From positions 1,388,001 to 1,452,000 of the forward strand of contig NZ_CP028083.1 in NCBI RefSeq assembly GCF_005491425.1: a stretch of DNA of 64,000 bases, written 5' to 3'. This document shows positions 1-9,288 of this stretch, one piece after another. The translations under genes and the position numbers were made by a program. Each line of letters begins with the position of its first letter. The first letter of the stretch is position 1. The stretch is from Lysinibacillus sp. SGAir0095 (lineage in GTDB: Bacteria > Bacillota > Bacilli > Bacillales_A > Planococcaceae). The notes beneath the pieces were generated by a model. The model searched no databases, was not told where the DNA came from, and saw nothing but the letters and a program-made list of their open reading frames with translations.

Positions 1-43
1 TGAGGCAAACAACACAGTATGCGAGCGTTTGTCTACAGTCTGG

Positions 44-69
44 AACCTTCCTTGTGGGAAGGTTTTTTA
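44..69 (+). terminator. Rho-independent terminator
   Basis: AACCTTCC and GGAAGGTT form an 8-bp stem around a TTGTG loop and are followed by a T run. It closes a transcript coming from left of the window. Confidence 0.75.
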
Positions 70-129
70 GTTACTTACGAATAATTTCAAACGCAGCCGA
101 TTACAATGATTGTAAAAAGGATGGATGAC

Positions 130-246
130 ATGGAAGGAAAGTTTGCCAAAGGGGTGTCCATTGCCGTTCTGCTTTCAATTCCATTGTGGTTATCGATTTT
201 TGGTTGGGTTCGTATCTTGATGTCTGCCCTCTTTCGAAAATACTAA
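130..246 (+). CDS. Small single-pass membrane peptide (38 aa)
   Basis: Short reading frame starting MEGKFAKGVSIAV, with one hydrophobic segment of about 20 residues (VSIAVLLSIPLWLSIFGWV) and a basic C-terminus ending FRKY. The ATG at 130 is preferred over the ATG at 121 because AAAAAGG lies 9 bases before it. It is a plausible inner-membrane peptide between a terminator and the LCP gene. I do not recognise the family, and the coding call rests only on the RBS and membrane-like composition. Confidence 0.4.
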   Translation: MEGKFAKGVSIAVLLSIPLWLSIFGWVRILMSALFRKY

Positions 247-418
247 AGCATCCTAAAAGCTGAAAGTGAATTGCTTCTTAACTCCATCAACATTTGTTGG
301 TGGGGTTTTTATTTTTTATTGACTAAAGTAGTAATAGAAGCCTCTCTTCAAAACATACAAATTGGTAGTATCTATTCAATAATGACCCTGCAATTTGATG
401 CGAAAAGAGGTGAAAGGA

Positions 419-1366
419 TTGGATGTAGAGTCGGAAAAAACGGAAAAGAAGAAGCTGTCCAACAAAAGTAAAATTTTTATAGGGATAGGAATAGGTCTAC
501 TAACTTTACTCATCGCCATCGTTGGCATTTTAGCAAAGGTTTACGCGGATACAAAGGATACGGTCGAAAAGGTGTATGAAGAAATCGAACAATCCGAGCT
601 TCGCGTGGAAGTGGTAAAAGTGGAAGAAAAAGAACCGATTTCTGTGTTGATCCTCGGGGTTGATGAGCGAGCGGATGATGTCGGTCGATCGGATACCATG
701 ATTGTGTTAACCATCAATCCGAACACCAATAATACGAAAATGCTAAGTATACCAAGGGATACACGAACAGAAATTGTAGGCTATAACACAACCGATAAAA
801 TCAATCATGCGTATGCATTTGGCGGGATTGAAATGTCCCGGAAGACGGTGGAAAATCTATTGGCCATCCCAATTGACTATGTGGTGCAGGTCAATATGGA
901 CAGTTTTAAAAATATTGTGGACATCATTGGCGGCATCAAGATTGAGAATGAGTTGGAATTCACCAATAATGGCTATCATTTTCCTCTAGGTGAAATTTCA
1001 CTCAATGGGGAAGAAGCTTTGGTTTATGTACGGATGCGATATGATGATCCAGATGGGGACTTTGGACGGCAAAATCGCCAGAAAAAAGTCATCCAAAGTA
1101 TTGTCAAATCAGCCGTTAGTGTGGAAGTAGCGTTGAACTATCATGCGATTTTTGACACCCTCGGAAAAAATGTCAAAATGAATGTATCTTTCGATGAATT
1201 AACGACAATCCAAAAAGGCTATCAAGATAGCGTGAAAAATATCGAGCAGCTGTATATGAATAGCGGGCAGGATCAAATGATTGATGACATCTACTACTAC
1301 CTTCCAGACGAAGAGGAAATGGAAAATTTAAGAGCTACTTTGAAAGCACATTTAGGGATGGAGTAA
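419..1366 (+). CDS. LytR-CpsA-Psr (LCP) family cell wall protein
   Basis: A 315-residue membrane-anchored protein of the LCP family. These enzymes attach undecaprenyl-linked glycopolymers such as teichoic acids to peptidoglycan on the outer face of the membrane. A basic N-terminus precedes one membrane helix at about residues 18-42. The LCP domain starts near residue 75 with LILGVDERADDVGRSDTM and SIPRDTRTE, which carries family arginines and aspartates, then DKINHAYAFGG and a VDIIGG motif. Length is normal. The TTG at 419 is chosen because AGAGGTGAAAGG precedes it; an ATG at 398 has no RBS. It appears monocistronic with a terminator after it. Which LCP paralogue it is (TagT/U/V or LytR) cannot be told. 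Confidence 0.9.
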   Translation: MDVESEKTEKKKLSNKSKIFIGIGIGLLTLLIAIVGILAKVYADTKDTVEKVYEEIEQSELRVEVVKVEEKEPISVLILGVDERADDVGRSDTMIVLTINPNTNNTKMLSIPRDTRTEIVGYNTTDKINHAYAFGGIEMSRKTVENLLAIPIDYVVQVNMDSFKNIVDIIGGIKIENELEFTNNGYHFPLGEISLNGEEALVYVRMRYDDPDGDFGRQNRQKKVIQSIVKSAVSVEVALNYHAIFDTLGKNVKMNVSFDELTTIQKGYQDSVKNIEQLYMNSGQDQMIDDIYYYLPDEEEMENLRATLKAHLGME

Positions 1367-1477
1367 AGAAGAGCCTGAAAAGTTGAGACGAATAGATATA
1401 AATGTACAAGAGTTTCTGTTTTGATTACGATTTCAAAGTAGAATAGAAGGGTTTCAAGAAAACTATCAGCAAATTTA

Positions 1478-1513
1478 GCAACGGGAATCATTACTGTTGC
1501 TTTTTTCTTTTTT
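1478..1513 (+). terminator. Terminator after the LCP gene
   Basis: GCAAC and GTTGC pair across a 13-base loop and are followed by TTTTTTCTTTTTT. The stem is short but the T tract is strong. The remaining bases up to 1820 hold no convincing gene. Confidence 0.6.
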
Positions 1514-1820
1514 ATGGGGCTTTAATTAAAGGTTTCGCAAAGGAACAATCATACCGTATTTACGACCTTGAGACTATTAGAAAATATTATAATACTGCCA
1601 AGGGATATAAATAGTGGAAGCCACAAAATACTACCCTGCTAACGCAAATCTTTACACTTAAACTAATAGACTCATTAGTTCAATATACATAAAGTAAGTC
1701 CAAGGATCTAAGGGTGATTATGTAAAAATTGGAAACATTTTTAATTATTCGTCGTTTATAAAAATTGTAGAGATAGACAAGAGATAGGGAGCTTTTCTAC
1801 TAATAAAAGTGGAGTAGGTA

Positions 1821-2642
1821 ATGACTTTGGAATTTTTCACAATACAGTTAGTACTGATTGCATTATGCATCTTAATCATTCATTCAATCGAAACTTTAGC
1901 ATACGCGGTTCGTTTATCAGGGGCAAGAGTTAAACTATTAGCATCAGCACTTTCCTTATTTAACTTGATGGTAATGGTTTCAAGGCTAGCAAACATGATG
2001 CAACAACCTTTTACAGGGAGTTTGGTTGATAAAGCACCAAAAGAGAATGCTTTCGAATTTGTGGAGAGCCAATATCGAATCTTAATTGGTTCTGCAACAT
2101 TAGGCACAATCATCGGTTTACTTTTGTTGCCGACTTTTTTTGCAGTTTTTTCGAGGACAATCATTCATTTAGCAGACGAGCGAGGTTCGATTCCAGAGTT
2201 AGTGAAAAAAGGTTTTACAGTACCTTATTTAAGACGGGTAAAAAAACATATCCATCTACCTAGATATGCTTACCTAAAAGATATGAGTTGGCGAGATATA
2301 CCGATCAAATTATTCTGCGTTCACATGTTAATAACGGCAATTTATACAATAGGTGTTCTTTCTGCACTATATGCTGCATTGATAGCACCTGAACGAGCAA
2401 CAACTGCTATTATGGCATCGGGATTAATTAATGGTATAGCTACAATCTTATTATTTGTCTTTATCGACCCTAAAATTTCAATCTTAACGGATGATGTCAT
2501 CAGTCGAAAGGGTAGCTATCTTACGCTAAAAAGTGTCTCTATTATGATGGTGGCATCAAGATTATTAGGAACACTTTTAGCACAGGTATTATTCATTCCG
2601 GGTGCAGAATATATTGCTTGGTTTACGCAGTTTATAGTGTAG
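1821..2642 (+). CDS. amj: Lipid II flippase, Amj/YdaH family
   Basis: A 273-residue polytopic membrane protein that matches Amj (B. subtilis YdaH) in length and in its opening region (SIETLAYAVRLSGARV, SLFNLMVMVSRLANM). Amj is the MurJ-independent flippase that moves lipid II to the outer face of the membrane. About seven hydrophobic segments alternate with charged loops, including a conserved cytoplasmic stretch around VKKHIHLPRYAYLKD. The RBS is weak (GTGGAGTAGG). In B. subtilis amj responds to sigma-M. Upstream, AAAC at 1733 and CGTT at 1753 are 16 bases apart, which could be an ECF-type promoter, but the -10 is imperfect and I hold this lightly. The gene stands alone. Confidence 0.85.
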   Translation: MTLEFFTIQLVLIALCILIIHSIETLAYAVRLSGARVKLLASALSLFNLMVMVSRLANMMQQPFTGSLVDKAPKENAFEFVESQYRILIGSATLGTIIGLLLLPTFFAVFSRTIIHLADERGSIPELVKKGFTVPYLRRVKKHIHLPRYAYLKDMSWRDIPIKLFCVHMLITAIYTIGVLSALYAALIAPERATTAIMASGLINGIATILLFVFIDPKISILTDDVISRKGSYLTLKSVSIMMVASRLLGTLLAQVLFIPGAEYIAWFTQFIV

Positions 2643-2684
2643 AGAAAGAAGAGTAAATCACTTCTTGATTATTTTAGTAATTCC

Positions 2685-2745
2685 ACGATCTATCCATGAA
2701 TAAGGAGGTGTCTTTCTTCATGGATAGGGTCATTTGTGAAGTGAA
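2685..2745 (+). repeat. Hairpin repeat copy, divergent
   Basis: CTATCCATGAA pairs with TTCATGGATAG around TAAGGAGGTGTCTTTC. The spacing and the GAATAAGGAG..GTCTTTCTTCATG core match the fuller copies at 15619 and 57129, so I read it as an outlying diverged member. It lies downstream of amj. Confidence 0.55.
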
Positions 2746-2751
2746 ATCATC

Positions 2752-2928
2752 TTATTTAGTGGTTAATTTTTTCATTATTTCTTCATAAGTCTCTAAAGTT
2801 TTGTATTTGTTAATCGAGAAACCATTAGCTACTGTGATAAGATTTCCTCTTACCTCTATCACCAACAAGGTGTTAATCAATATTTTTTCTTTTGACTTAC
2901 TATCCGTTACTTCGATGAACGAATTCAA
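2752..2928 (-). CDS. Small FlbD-like hypothetical protein (58 aa)
   Basis: A minus-strand frame beginning NSFIEVTDSKSKEKILINT and ending KKLTTK. The TTG start is preceded by AAGGAGGAGATTTAG, a near-perfect RBS. The pattern FIEVTD...KEKILINT..VIEV resembles the small YlzI/FlbD-type proteins that begin FI.LT...G..I.IN, often with no assigned activity; this family link is an inference from pattern only. It is convergent with amj and separated from it by the diverged hairpin. Coding potential looks good from the RBS and amino acid composition. Confidence 0.55.
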   Translation of the reverse strand: MNSFIEVTDSKSKEKILINTLLVIEVRGNLITVANGFSINKYKTLETYEEIMKKLTTK

Positions 2929-3219
2929 CTAAATCTCCTCCTTATTTATTGAATAATAAGAGTCTTTAATGTCGTAGGACTTTCCATTCTCCTATGTTTA
3001 TTATACTAAATATTCTTGAAATTTATTAAAAAGAACTATCTATACGAGAATTGTGTCTTCTTTTTTTAGTGATCATCATGAACTCTTCGAACAAATTATC
3101 TACTGTAAAACTGTTAATCTTGAAATATACTATTATCATTAGGTTAATAGTGTTAATCTATGTTTAATAACAAGATTTTTAGAATGAACAGTATGAGATG
3201 ATTATAGGAGAGTCCTAAA

Positions 3220-4158
3220 ATGAAAAAGAAAATGAACTATTTAATCTTATTTTTAACAACCATCTGGATGGTTGGATGTACCAGCGTAGAAGAGGCATCC
3301 GTAACAGATGTAGAAATAGATTCACAAGAAGTATCTACAGTTGAAACAAATAAAAATAGCGATAAAGAAGAAACTATCCCTTCGGTTGTTGATGAACCAG
3401 TAGTAGTAGAAACACCGCCCCAACCAACTAATGACCTGTTTGCAGGTTACAAACTCATGGAAGTGGATGGGGGTGATTTGTCTGGATATCGTGAACCTAA
3501 CGTCGTCGTTGACATAGGTTATGGGGACCGAGAATATTGGGCCTTTACGAATGAATACGGGCAACTGGTACGTGTCATTGCTGACGAAATCATACTTCAA
3601 GATGACCGTAACGAACCTGTATTATCGTCAGGCAGATACTATCCTGATGAGGCAAAGGTTCCTGGCGTCGAAAGTGACGTTTTAGATGAAGGACATATCA
3701 TTGCTGATTCACTAGGAGGGGTATCGAATGCTTATAATATTACCCCACAAGATAGTACGCTCAACCGACATGGTGATCAAGCGTATTTGGAAGACGCAAT
3801 CCGTAAGGCTGGTGGAGCTTCGAATTTTGAAGCCATTATCACTTATCCGAATACGAAAACGCAGATTCCTTCAAGTTATCAGTATACCTATACTTTAATG
3901 GGTAACGAGATCGTTGATACATTTGACAATGTGAACCCTGATGAAGTTAACGCATCACTCGGTTTAACAGACAATGAGCCTTCCGATTCAACTAGTTCTA
4001 ACGCAAACGGTGATATTTCTAGTGTTGATACAAACGGGAATGGACAGGTGACGATTAAAGAAGCAAAAGCAGCAGGATATAGCATGCCAATAACGAGTGA
4101 TCACTGGTTATATCCCTATATGCGAGATAATGATCATGACGGTATGGTAGGTGAGTAA
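3220..4158 (+). CDS. Secreted lipoprotein DNA/RNA non-specific nuclease with C-terminal Ca2+-binding repeats
   Basis: A 312-residue exported protein. Residues 1-20 form a lipoprotein signal ending MVGC, with Cys20 as the lipidation site, followed by a Ser/Thr/Glu/Pro-rich linker to about residue 75. Residues 85-235 are a nuclease domain of the DNA/RNA non-specific type: DEGHI at 156-160 supplies the catalytic His159, and ITPQDSTLNRHGD contains the metal-ligand Asn region. The C-terminus has an EF-hand-like DTNGNGQVTIKEA (270-282) and DNDHDGMVGE (303-312), as in other Bacillus secreted nucleases. Probable roles are nutrient DNA use or DNA processing at the cell surface. The RBS is ATAGGAG. Transcription converges on the permease gene at a strong shared terminator. 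Confidence 0.85.
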   Translation: MKKKMNYLILFLTTIWMVGCTSVEEASVTDVEIDSQEVSTVETNKNSDKEETIPSVVDEPVVVETPPQPTNDLFAGYKLMEVDGGDLSGYREPNVVVDIGYGDREYWAFTNEYGQLVRVIADEIILQDDRNEPVLSSGRYYPDEAKVPGVESDVLDEGHIIADSLGGVSNAYNITPQDSTLNRHGDQAYLEDAIRKAGGASNFEAIITYPNTKTQIPSSYQYTYTLMGNEIVDTFDNVNPDEVNASLGLTDNEPSDSTSSNANGDISSVDTNGNGQVTIKEAKAAGYSMPITSDHWLYPYMRDNDHDGMVGE

Positions 4159-4218
4159 GCCACAAGAACTTTGAGGCAAAATAAGAACGAAAGCACATCT
4201 TTTAGCTCACCACTTAGC

Positions 4219-4260
4219 AAAAAAATCGATTTTCGCAATTCTGGCGAAAATCGATTTTTA
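4219..4260. terminator. Bidirectional terminator
   Basis: A long stem with arms AAAAATCGATTTTCG and CGAAAATCGATTTTT, loop CAATTCTGG. A/T runs on both sides let it serve the nuclease gene (plus) and the permease gene (minus). Confidence 0.85.
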
Positions 4261-4340
4261 TTAATTTCGAAAATAAAATGATGCCCTTCTAATGTTAACT
4301 TTGTTGAGGAACGTAATTTTTATTCAACACCACATCTCAC

Positions 4341-5627
4341 TTAAAAGACGTATTGAATAACCATATTGCTCACAAACAAAATCGCAATCATATAGAGTGC
4401 AGGGTGGATTTCCTTGCCTCTCCCCATTAAGAGCTTGATGAGTGGATAGAGAATAAAGCCGACTGCCATTCCATCAGCAATACTATAAGTTAATGGAATT
4501 AAGACAATAATTAAAAGTGCTGGAAAGCTCTCTGTTAAGTCTTCCATAGAAAGATGAACAATATTTTGCAACATAAGAAGCCCTATTAAGATTAGAATTG
4601 GCGAAACTGCACTAGCCGGAATTATTTTAATCACCGGTATAAACAGGATAGAAAGCAGAAACAACAATCCTGTAACGATGCTCGTAAGGCCAGTTCTTCC
4701 TCCGGCTGTAATTCCTGCAGCTGCTTCCACGGATGCTACACTGGGACTCGTCCCAAAAATTCCTGATGATAGAACTGAAACAGAAGTAGCCTGGAGAGAT
4801 TTCTTGCTGCTTTCAGGGCGGTTCAGCAAATTGCTTTGCCCATGGATCAATCCGATATTTTCAAATACTATCACCATGGCAAAAGAAAGGGATGTTAGCC
4901 AGAAAATAATATTACCGGCTTGTCCCCAAGATAATTGACCAAACACCTCAAGGTATTCATGAAAAGCGGGCATTGAAAAGGCCCCGGCCTCAAAAGTAGC
5001 CCCTCCTATCCAAATGGATAGAAAAGACGTAATGATGATGCTTAATAATAGGTTACCTGGTACATTTTTTATGAATAATAGAATTGTTATAATTAACCCA
5101 ATGAAAGTTACGATGACTGTCGGACTACTTAAATCCCCAATCGCCAGTAGCGTGTGATCAGAACTTGTAATAATGCCGGCATTTTCAAAACCAATTAGGA
5201 TCAACAAAATCCCGATTCCAATGGTAATGGCTTCTTTCAAGGAATTTGGAATTGCGGAAGTAATCACTCTTGCCAATGGTGTAAAGGCAATAACAACAAA
5301 AATCAGACCAGAAACGAAAACCATTGCCAACGCTTCCTGCCATGTAAAGCCCCCGGATTGAACAATGGTATAGGTAAACATCGCATTAAGACCCATTCCA
5401 GGAATAATGATGAGCGGGGTATTGCCCCAGATCCCCATGACAAGACAGCCAAAAAAACTGGTTAAGATCGTTGCAAGGATCCCTGCTTCCATCGGGATTC
5501 CTGTCACAGATAAAATCGTCGCATTAACTATAATGATATAGGCCACTGTAATGTATGAAATAAAACCTGCAGAAATTTCTTTTCCAATCGTTGTCTCATA
5601 CTGATTAAATTTAAAAAACCGCTCCAT
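4341..5627 (-). CDS. NCS2 family purine (hypoxanthine/guanine/adenine) permease
   Basis: A 428-residue polytopic transporter of the AzgA/PbuG branch of NCS2, which imports purine bases by proton symport. The N-terminus MERFFKFNQYETTIGKEI is followed by the family region SAGFISYITVAYIIIVN, then PGMGLNAMFTYTIV (substrate-site loop) and GTSPSVASVEAAAGITAGG (the TSP..Y/S.ES.AG motif). About 12-14 membrane helices are expected. The ATG at 5627 follows AGAAGGGTGATT; an upstream TTG at 5651 lacks an RBS. It is divergent from a LysR regulator, which probably controls it. It differs clearly from the second NCS2 gene at 24052 and has no PurBox, so it may serve another purine. Confidence 0.88.
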   Translation of the reverse strand: MERFFKFNQYETTIGKEISAGFISYITVAYIIIVNATILSVTGIPMEAGILATILTSFFGCLVMGIWGNTPLIIIPGMGLNAMFTYTIVQSGGFTWQEALAMVFVSGLIFVVIAFTPLARVITSAIPNSLKEAITIGIGILLILIGFENAGIITSSDHTLLAIGDLSSPTVIVTFIGLIITILLFIKNVPGNLLLSIIITSFLSIWIGGATFEAGAFSMPAFHEYLEVFGQLSWGQAGNIIFWLTSLSFAMVIVFENIGLIHGQSNLLNRPESSKKSLQATSVSVLSSGIFGTSPSVASVEAAAGITAGGRTGLTSIVTGLLFLLSILFIPVIKIIPASAVSPILILIGLLMLQNIVHLSMEDLTESFPALLIIVLIPLTYSIADGMAVGFILYPLIKLLMGRGKEIHPALYMIAILFVSNMVIQYVF

Positions 5628-5704
5628 AGTAATCACCCTTCTGAATATCAATAAACATGCAAGTTATCATAACATGGACTGTATCATACGAAAAATATAT
5701 AATT

Positions 5705-5721
5705 TATATAGAAACTATATA
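5705..5721. promoter_or_regulatory. Candidate LysR operator between permease and regulator
   Basis: TATATAG-AAA-CTATATA is a perfect inverted repeat in the 118-bp divergent gap, 25 bp before the LysR start. The position suits an autoregulatory LysR site; the AT-rich context makes chance occurrence possible. Confidence 0.35.
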
Positions 5722-5745
5722 TTTTTTAAATAGAAGGAGTAATCA

Positions 5746-6624
5746 ATGGACATTAAACAGTTGCGTTATTTTATAGCCATAGCTGAGGAGAAGAATATAA
5801 CGGCTGCGGCTAATCGACTACATATGTCCCAGCCCCCTCTTAGCATTCAGTTGAAACAATTGGAAGACGAGCTGGGAGTGAAATTAGTTGAACGAAGTGG
5901 TAAGCGAATTGAATTAACCGATAAGGGTAATGTCCTCTATCATCGAGCGCTTAATCTCGTGGGCAGTATCGAAGAAATCAAAAATGAAATACAGGAAACA
6001 GAAGAGGGCAACAAAGGGGTACTTTCTGTCGGAATTAATACATTACCGGTGTCAGGGTTTGCGGAAATGCTCAAATCCTTTCATAGAAGCTATCCACTTG
6101 TGACTTTAAAAGTTGTTCAAAATGACTCCGTTTATTTAGCGGAATTGGTTAAATCCAGGACAATTGAAATGGCATTTATTCGTCTTCCACTAGAACATCG
6201 TGGATTAACCTATCATCATCTCGTTCAAGAACCCCTGGTGTTTTTGAGCAATAAGGAATCACCCAATATTTCGTTAAAAGACATTTCCCATATGCCGTTT
6301 ATTATTCCAAGTTTTGAGGGATTAGGACTCTATAATACGATTCTCAATGCATTTTCAAGCCAACAGGTTCAACTAAATAGCGTGATGGAGTGTTCGGATA
6401 TGAATGTCATATTGGAGATGGTGAAAGCCGGAATAGGGGCAACCATCGTGCCAAAGTCGATCGTGAATGTCTATGGAGCGAAGAATCTTTATTCCACACC
6501 AATCATCAACGCCGACTTGACCTCATCTTTAGGCGTCATCTGGCTTGAAGACCATTTTGTCTCTAGACCTGCGAAAAATTTTATGGAGCTGGTGAAGGAA
6601 TACTATAGAAGTCTCTCCCTTTAG
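5746..6624 (+). CDS. LysR family transcriptional regulator
   Basis: A 292-residue LysR-type regulator. The N-terminal winged helix (residues 1-60) begins MDIKQLRYFIAIAEE and has the recognition region AAANRLHMSQPPLSIQLKQLE. The effector-binding domain starts near residue 90 (GVLSVGINTLPVSGFAEML). The start is an ATG after GAAGGAG. It is divergent from the NCS2 permease, the usual arrangement for a regulator acting on its neighbour in response to a small molecule. The effector is unknown; a purine would fit the context. Confidence 0.88.
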   Translation: MDIKQLRYFIAIAEEKNITAAANRLHMSQPPLSIQLKQLEDELGVKLVERSGKRIELTDKGNVLYHRALNLVGSIEEIKNEIQETEEGNKGVLSVGINTLPVSGFAEMLKSFHRSYPLVTLKVVQNDSVYLAELVKSRTIEMAFIRLPLEHRGLTYHHLVQEPLVFLSNKESPNISLKDISHMPFIIPSFEGLGLYNTILNAFSSQQVQLNSVMECSDMNVILEMVKAGIGATIVPKSIVNVYGAKNLYSTPIINADLTSSLGVIWLEDHFVSRPAKNFMELVKEYYRSLSL

Positions 6625-6724
6625 CAGGGACCGGTTTTTCTATAACCTCTGATTTAGTAACACCCTATACCAGTTTAAAAGTTGAAATAGAGGGTAATCT
6701 ATAACCATGAAAGAGGTGATCGAG

Positions 6725-7213
6725 ATGTCTGATATTATAAAACAAGAAGACATTGAAACATTACGTGAGCTGATCAAAGATATAGACATGGCTATGTTGA
6801 CTACGGCTACTGAGGAAGGGCTAGTTTCTCGTCCCATGAAAACACAAGAAGTCGAATTTGATGGCGACTTATGGTTTTTCACTAAAAAAGATACGAATAA
6901 ATATCATGAAATATTACAAAATCAAGATGTGAATGTAGCATATGTAGGTAAATCCTATGTTTCCGTACGTGGAAGAGCAGAAATCGTTGAAGGTTTGGAC
7001 AAGAAAAAGGAATTGTGGAGCACTGTATATGAGAAAATCATGCAAACCTCTTATGACGATCCGAATTTAATCTTGTTAAAGGTAAACGTGGAAGCAGCCG
7101 AATATTGGGAGTCCGGAAATTTTATAAAAAAAATAGCCTTTTACTATAAACGCATGACAGGGCAAAGCTCTAAATCGACAGACATTAATGAAACACTTGA
7201 ACTGAATAATTAA
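6725..7213 (+). CDS. PNPOx-fold general stress protein 26-like flavoprotein
   Basis: A 162-residue protein of the pyridoxamine 5-phosphate oxidase-like split-barrel fold, similar to general stress protein YdaG/GSP26. These cytoplasmic proteins bind FMN or FAD and their reaction is not settled. Visible features are IDMAMLTTATEEGLVSRPM (first strands), GDLWFFTKKDTNKYHEI and VNVAYVGKSYVSVRGRAEI. The ATG at 6725 is chosen because AAAGAGGTGAT precedes it by 6 bases. It is followed by a strong terminator and seems to be transcribed alone. Confidence 0.85.
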   Translation: MSDIIKQEDIETLRELIKDIDMAMLTTATEEGLVSRPMKTQEVEFDGDLWFFTKKDTNKYHEILQNQDVNVAYVGKSYVSVRGRAEIVEGLDKKKELWSTVYEKIMQTSYDDPNLILLKVNVEAAEYWESGNFIKKIAFYYKRMTGQSSKSTDINETLELNN

Positions 7214-7217
7214 CAAC

Positions 7218-7256
7218 AAAAATGGATTGTCTGGGTAGAGGACAATCCATTTTGCA
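7218..7256 (+). terminator. Terminator
   Basis: AAAATGGATTGTC and GACAATCCATTTT pair around TGGGTAGAG, directly after the stress-protein gene. The A-rich left flank could also end transcription from the other strand. Confidence 0.8.
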
Positions 7257-7339
7257 ATGCTGAGTTATGTGAATGCATTTGTTGCTTTGCTAACTGGAAT
7301 TACAGTTATTAATAGTCATGCCGACAGGGTTTTAGAACA

Positions 7340-7762
7340 TTATTCATTGGGATAAAGATTCTGATATGTTTCGACTGTATGCTTAATTAATTCCTTTAAA
7401 ACATTGGTATCGATATCAGCTAATTTATTAATATAAATACAAGCCTTGCTCTTCGTGTATTTACCAAAACCTTCTAATAATTTATCCCTTTCCTCACTTT
7501 CATAGACCAAGTATAGACTGATTTTAGCTTTTCTCGGTGAAAACCCCACTAAAGGCGCATCGCCTTCACGTCCTGAGGCATACTTATAATGATAGCTACC
7601 AAAACCTATAATACTCGGGCCCCACATTTTTGCGTCGTACCCCGTTACCTCTTCAAAAATTTCTAATAACTGATAGGCATCTGCCTTTTTCTTGTCATTT
7701 TCCACACTTTCAATAAATTCCACTACACTATTGCCGGTTTCTTTCATCTTCGGTTCAGACAT
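7340..7762 (-). CDS. DUF1801 domain protein
   Basis: A 140-residue protein of the DUF1801 (YdhG-like) family. The conserved middle reads EEVTGYDAKMWGPSIIGFGS, then YKYASGREGDAPLVGFSPRKAKISLYL. Related proteins include frataxin-like iron-binding YdhG, but most members have no assigned role. The ATG at 7762 follows GGAGTG. It stands alone between a terminator and the DUF2750 gene. Confidence 0.85.
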   Translation of the reverse strand: MSEPKMKETGNSVVEFIESVENDKKKADAYQLLEIFEEVTGYDAKMWGPSIIGFGSYHYKYASGREGDAPLVGFSPRKAKISLYLVYESEERDKLLEGFGKYTKSKACIYINKLADIDTNVLKELIKHTVETYQNLYPNE

Positions 7763-8032
7763 ACCTACGCACTCCAATCTCTGAATACTTGTTTACAATA
7801 TTGTCATTATTATACCATTTTAGAATACAAATCCAATTTTCTAGACAAATGAATAATCTTTACTTCAACCCTTGATAAGATATTTACTTGTCAAGGACTT
7901 TATAGACGTGGTTATAAGCAAGAAAAAGGTTATTGATATGAATAGAATGACCGTCAAACTATAAGTAGTCATAGAACTCAGCATAAACATGATCTCTATA
8001 GCAAAAGGGAAAAAATAGAGGAGGTAAAGTGA

Positions 8033-8407
8033 TTGAATAACACAGAGATCGAAGCAGTTCATAATCTTTCTGCATCAAAAAGGTATGAATACTTTATAAA
8101 GAAAGTAGCTGACTTCGGGGAAGTGTGGAGATTGTACGATGATGGGTGGGCAATCTCAGAAGAGGTTAATGGAAATCCTCTAATGCCTTTTTGGCCAAAA
8201 AAAGAATTTGCCAATTTATGTGCAGTTGATGAATGGAAGAATTATAAGGCCGAACAGATAGAACTTGAGGATTTTATGCAGAAATGGTTACCTGGTCTGA
8301 AGTCAGAGGGTATCCAACCTTCAATATTCTGGAATAATGTGGACTCTGCAGTGTTAGATATTGATACATTGATCTTAGATTTAGAAGATGAGATAAAAAA
8401 ATATTAA
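8033..8407 (+). CDS. DUF2750 domain protein
   Basis: A 124-residue cytoplasmic protein. The pattern KRYEYFIKKVADFGEVW, then DDGWAI, LMPFWPKKEFANLCA and IELEDFMQKWLPGL is that of DUF2750. Its function is unknown; members are small stand-alone proteins. The start is TTG after GAGGTAAAG. A GCCTATCGA/TCGATGGGC stem at 8432-8462 follows the gene. Confidence 0.8.
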   Translation: MNNTEIEAVHNLSASKRYEYFIKKVADFGEVWRLYDDGWAISEEVNGNPLMPFWPKKEFANLCAVDEWKNYKAEQIELEDFMQKWLPGLKSEGIQPSIFWNNVDSAVLDIDTLILDLEDEIKKY

Positions 8408-9288
8408 TTTATTAAAACATGATTAGCTAAACGCCTATCGAGATTTCTTTTTGTCGATGGGCTACCCAGTGACGAATAATTCATAATTTATGCAAAAGGA
8501 TTCTAATTACTTAAAAGTATAGGATATAAATAAGGAGTTGTTGAAATAGGCGAAAATGTTTCTGGCATTTAATTTATGTCTGTTTCACCAGTAGGTTAAT
8601 AAAGAATTATGTATTAAAAATCGAGAAGGACCATTTTGTGGAGTAACACTCAATTTAATAGTTAGATATTGGTGTTACATTATAGGAATTATGGATGGTG
8701 GAAGTTATGGTATTCAGCATTTTGTTATCCGATTTTATTAATAATAGTTTTGAATTATTATAAGTGGATAAGTAAAATAAAAAAATAACAATAATATTGA
8801 TAATGAATCTGTCTTATGCAATACAAAAACATTACACAGTAGTTTAATATACAATCATGCGCTTTTCTTTTATAGGAAGAGTGCTTTTTATTTATGTAGA
8901 AAACAGATTGATTAAGACGATACAATGGTTGGGATTTTAGTAATAGAAAATTTGTTGGAGAAGTAGTAAAAATGGTTTAACATCCCTGAAAGGGGGAAAA
9001 GAAAATTAGAGTCATGGAGGCATGATAAATTAGGCTAATTATAGAATGCCTTTATATCGCTATTCATATTGTGCCTTTAAAAAGTTGAAATAAGATAGTA
9101 TTATGTTTTTTATGTATTACAATCAACTCTTGTAGGATATTACTCCTATAAATTGACGGTGTGTAATGCCTAATACAAAAAAATTAGTTGTTAACTAATC
9201 TAACCAATGGTTTCCTATTTCAGATTGGTTAAAATTATATAAAGATTTAAGTTAGATATAGATTTATTAAAATTAGGGGCAATTAATT
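8408..9288. other. Gene-poor interval of 880 bp
   Basis: Apart from the stem at 8432-8462, I find no frame with a start, RBS and convincing composition. A short stretch near 8700-8790 reads as a hydrophobic tail ending in KWISKIKK without a start and may be a membrane-gene remnant. No tRNA-like or riboswitch-like fold was recognised. Confidence 0.5.

Noticed and set aside
271-471. 66-codon plus-strand frame before the LCP gene
   Set aside because: It overlaps the LCP start in another frame, has no RBS and no recognisable composition.
7865-8062. Minus-strand hydrophobic frame upstream of the DUF2750 gene
   Set aside because: It overlaps the DUF2750 start and lacks an RBS; hydrophobicity follows from T-rich codons. 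A remnant of a membrane gene remains possible.
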